64,000 bases of DNA. Source: Anarhynchus alexandrinus (lineage: Eukaryota > Chordata > Aves > Charadriiformes > Charadriidae). A model generated the notes under the pieces. The model saw only the letters and a program-made list of their open reading frames with translations. It did no database searches and had not been told where the DNA came from. Of this stretch, positions 62,421 to 64,000 are shown piece by piece; position 1 is the first letter of the stretch; each line of letters starts with the position of its first letter. The position numbers were made by a program, and so were the translations under genes. The stretch is taken from contig VUYV01000073.1 in the NCBI GenBank assembly GCA_008711295.1, positions 3,418,758 through 3,482,757 of the forward strand, written 5' to 3'.

Positions 62421-64000
62421 CATGGGTTCCTACTAATGGTCATCTTTGCTTCGACCTACTCATTAGAGGTACACATGATTTATCCTTTACTGTTTTACCG
62501 AAGGAAAACTGTTCGGCTGAGTCTGGTGACCTCATTGGTAAGACTTTTCTCCCCCTTAATTATAATAGATGAGTATAATTTCATATAAACTAAAACATTA
62601 CTTTTCAGCTATGTTATTTGATTGTTACTGTCTCTGCAAGCTTTCACCTATAATCTCTAATTGCCCAGTTCTGGTCTATTCGAATTTCCTTTTGTAAAAA
62701 CCTGTCATCAGTAGTGTGTAGCTTTCCTGTATACATAAACAATATCTACATTCTGTTACTTTCAACAAGGAGAAAATACTTAAATTGAGAATGATGGTTT
62801 TTTTTAAAAAAATCCCTAAATAATACCTCTCTCTAAAGAATATTTCTCTGCTTTCTATTAACTATTTCTACATCTAAAACCATTAAATATGATACACAGT
62901 CTTAATCTGATTTGCAGGTACTAAAGAAGAGCCAGGCACAGCCACTGAATATCCCTACAACTCTAAATCATAAGAATTCCTCCTTTTTATTAATATTGTT
63001 TTTCCTAGAGTAGACTAGCTACCATACTGTAAGTAAAAGGGTGGCATGGGAAAAAATGCTGGATACTCAAGTATCCAAATTTACAAGTTTTGTCCAGTAA
63101 TCCAATACTGTAGGTAAAGTTCCTTGTTACTTATTTACAAAAACACACATATGGCTACAACACTTCAACAGCTGTATTCTTCAAGGGAAAAATCAGCTAC
63201 TGCTGCTGTCGTCCTTACTGGAAAACAACAGGTTAAGTGAATAACAGAGGAGGTATGTGGTCTCCAGAATATGATGGGTGGGTTATACTCTTAACAATGG
63301 AAAACCAGACTGTCAGCAGCTCCATTTTAACAGCTGCATTAGGCTGAGAAGTTACCTATTGCAAAGGGGCAGACCATGAGCATCACTGCCTTAAAAGAAA
63401 AAAAAATGTCCCTTGTTAATATAAATCAGCCTTGATTTTAGATGTTCAGCCTGATGTCCATCACTTTGGGAATTTATTATAAACTTTATAATCTGCAACA
63501 AGTCTTTCAAGTAGAATTTAAAGTTAGTATTTAAGTTAAGTATATATAAGTAAAACTCCAAGTTACATTTCAGCCACTTTTAACAAATAGTGTCATATCT
63601 AGATTAGAAAGTTGAAATAATCTCAAATGGCCATTTGTTGCTAAGCTACTTGTGCAAAGCAAGTTATGAGTAATAACAGATCTATTCAAAACTTCAAAGG
63701 AAATCAGAGGCTTTTAGAAGTACAGCAGTTCATCCTAAATTACATCTTAAAAATCCTTAAAGTGCCTGACGCTTTGAGAGCCTATCTTGGGGGAAGCAAG
63801 CAACTCTGCTCATCTCGCCAGAAAGCCCACTTTGGAACTTGGAAACAATTATCCCTCCAGTTCGCTACAGACGTCAAATTATGACTGCTCTCAACTACAC
63901 ACTTGGATGTGATCTGGATTTCAGTCGTTGCAAAAAGATGCTTAAATGGGTATTTTCTCAATTGGAAATGCAGAACACCATGTTTACAGAGATCCTCCTG
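62421..64000. other. Right flank of the provirus, nothing recognised
   Basis: AT-rich intergenic-looking sequence. The only open frame of note (63666-63884, plus) has no recognisable domain. Confidence 0.5.

Noticed and set aside
1..64000. Exons of the mammalian neighbours CEP162, CYB5R4 and RIPPLY2
   Set aside because: Looked for on the expected sides of MRAP2; no conserved motif of any of them was recognised, so they are probably outside the window.
1..64000. tRNA genes, rRNA, CRISPR arrays, bacterial-type operons
   Set aside because: No tRNA A/B boxes with a foldable cloverleaf were noticed, and nothing prokaryotic is present; the composition and repeats are those of a vertebrate.

Overview
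This looks like a stretch of a bird genome. At least nine pieces of CR1 LINE carry the avian-type 3' tail built from ATTCTRTG units, the two solo LTRs are of an avian ERV type, and the one recognisable cellular gene has conserved vertebrate exons on the minus strand. Runs of N at five places mark draft-assembly joins. CR1 also occurs in other archosaurs, so 'bird' is strong but not absolute, and I cannot name the species.

Layout. 1-4200 is non-coding flank. 4201-28.3 kb holds the whole MRAP2 gene on the minus strand: a CpG-island promoter at about 27.7-28.6 kb, a non-coding exon 1 ending at 28198, coding exons at 16680-16806, 10213-10312 and 4586-4979, and a probable 3' UTR down to a poly(A) signal at 4201-4206. 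The spliced frame gives 206 residues. The introns carry CR1 fragments near 8.6, 12.3, 12.7, 17.0-17.9 and 21.3-21.7 kb. From 28.65 to 55.7 kb I see no cellular gene, only CR1 pieces near 29.0, 45.2-45.9, 48.4-49.2 and 54.1-54.5 kb and two solo LTRs of one family (37.6-38.2 and 40.1-40.6 kb).

55.7-62.4 kb is an endogenous retrovirus on the plus strand. It has two diverged LTRs, a primer-binding site resembling tRNA-Ser, a degraded and internally deleted gag-pol of class III (ERVL-like) type, and an envelope gene of gamma type. The env is far better preserved than the rest: one in-frame stop in about 656 codons, against roughly 14 breaks in 3.3 kb of gag-pol. The pairing of an ERVL-like pol with a CXnCC envelope, and the uneven decay, are the most interesting things here. 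62.4-64.0 kb is unremarkable flank.

The only cellular gene product is MRAP2, a small membrane accessory protein of melanocortin and related receptors. The rest is repeat-rich non-coding DNA plus the retroviral insertion. Two of the N positions sit between near-identical copies of the same sequence (23.5-23.7 and 46.1-46.2 kb), which is best explained by unmerged contig ends.
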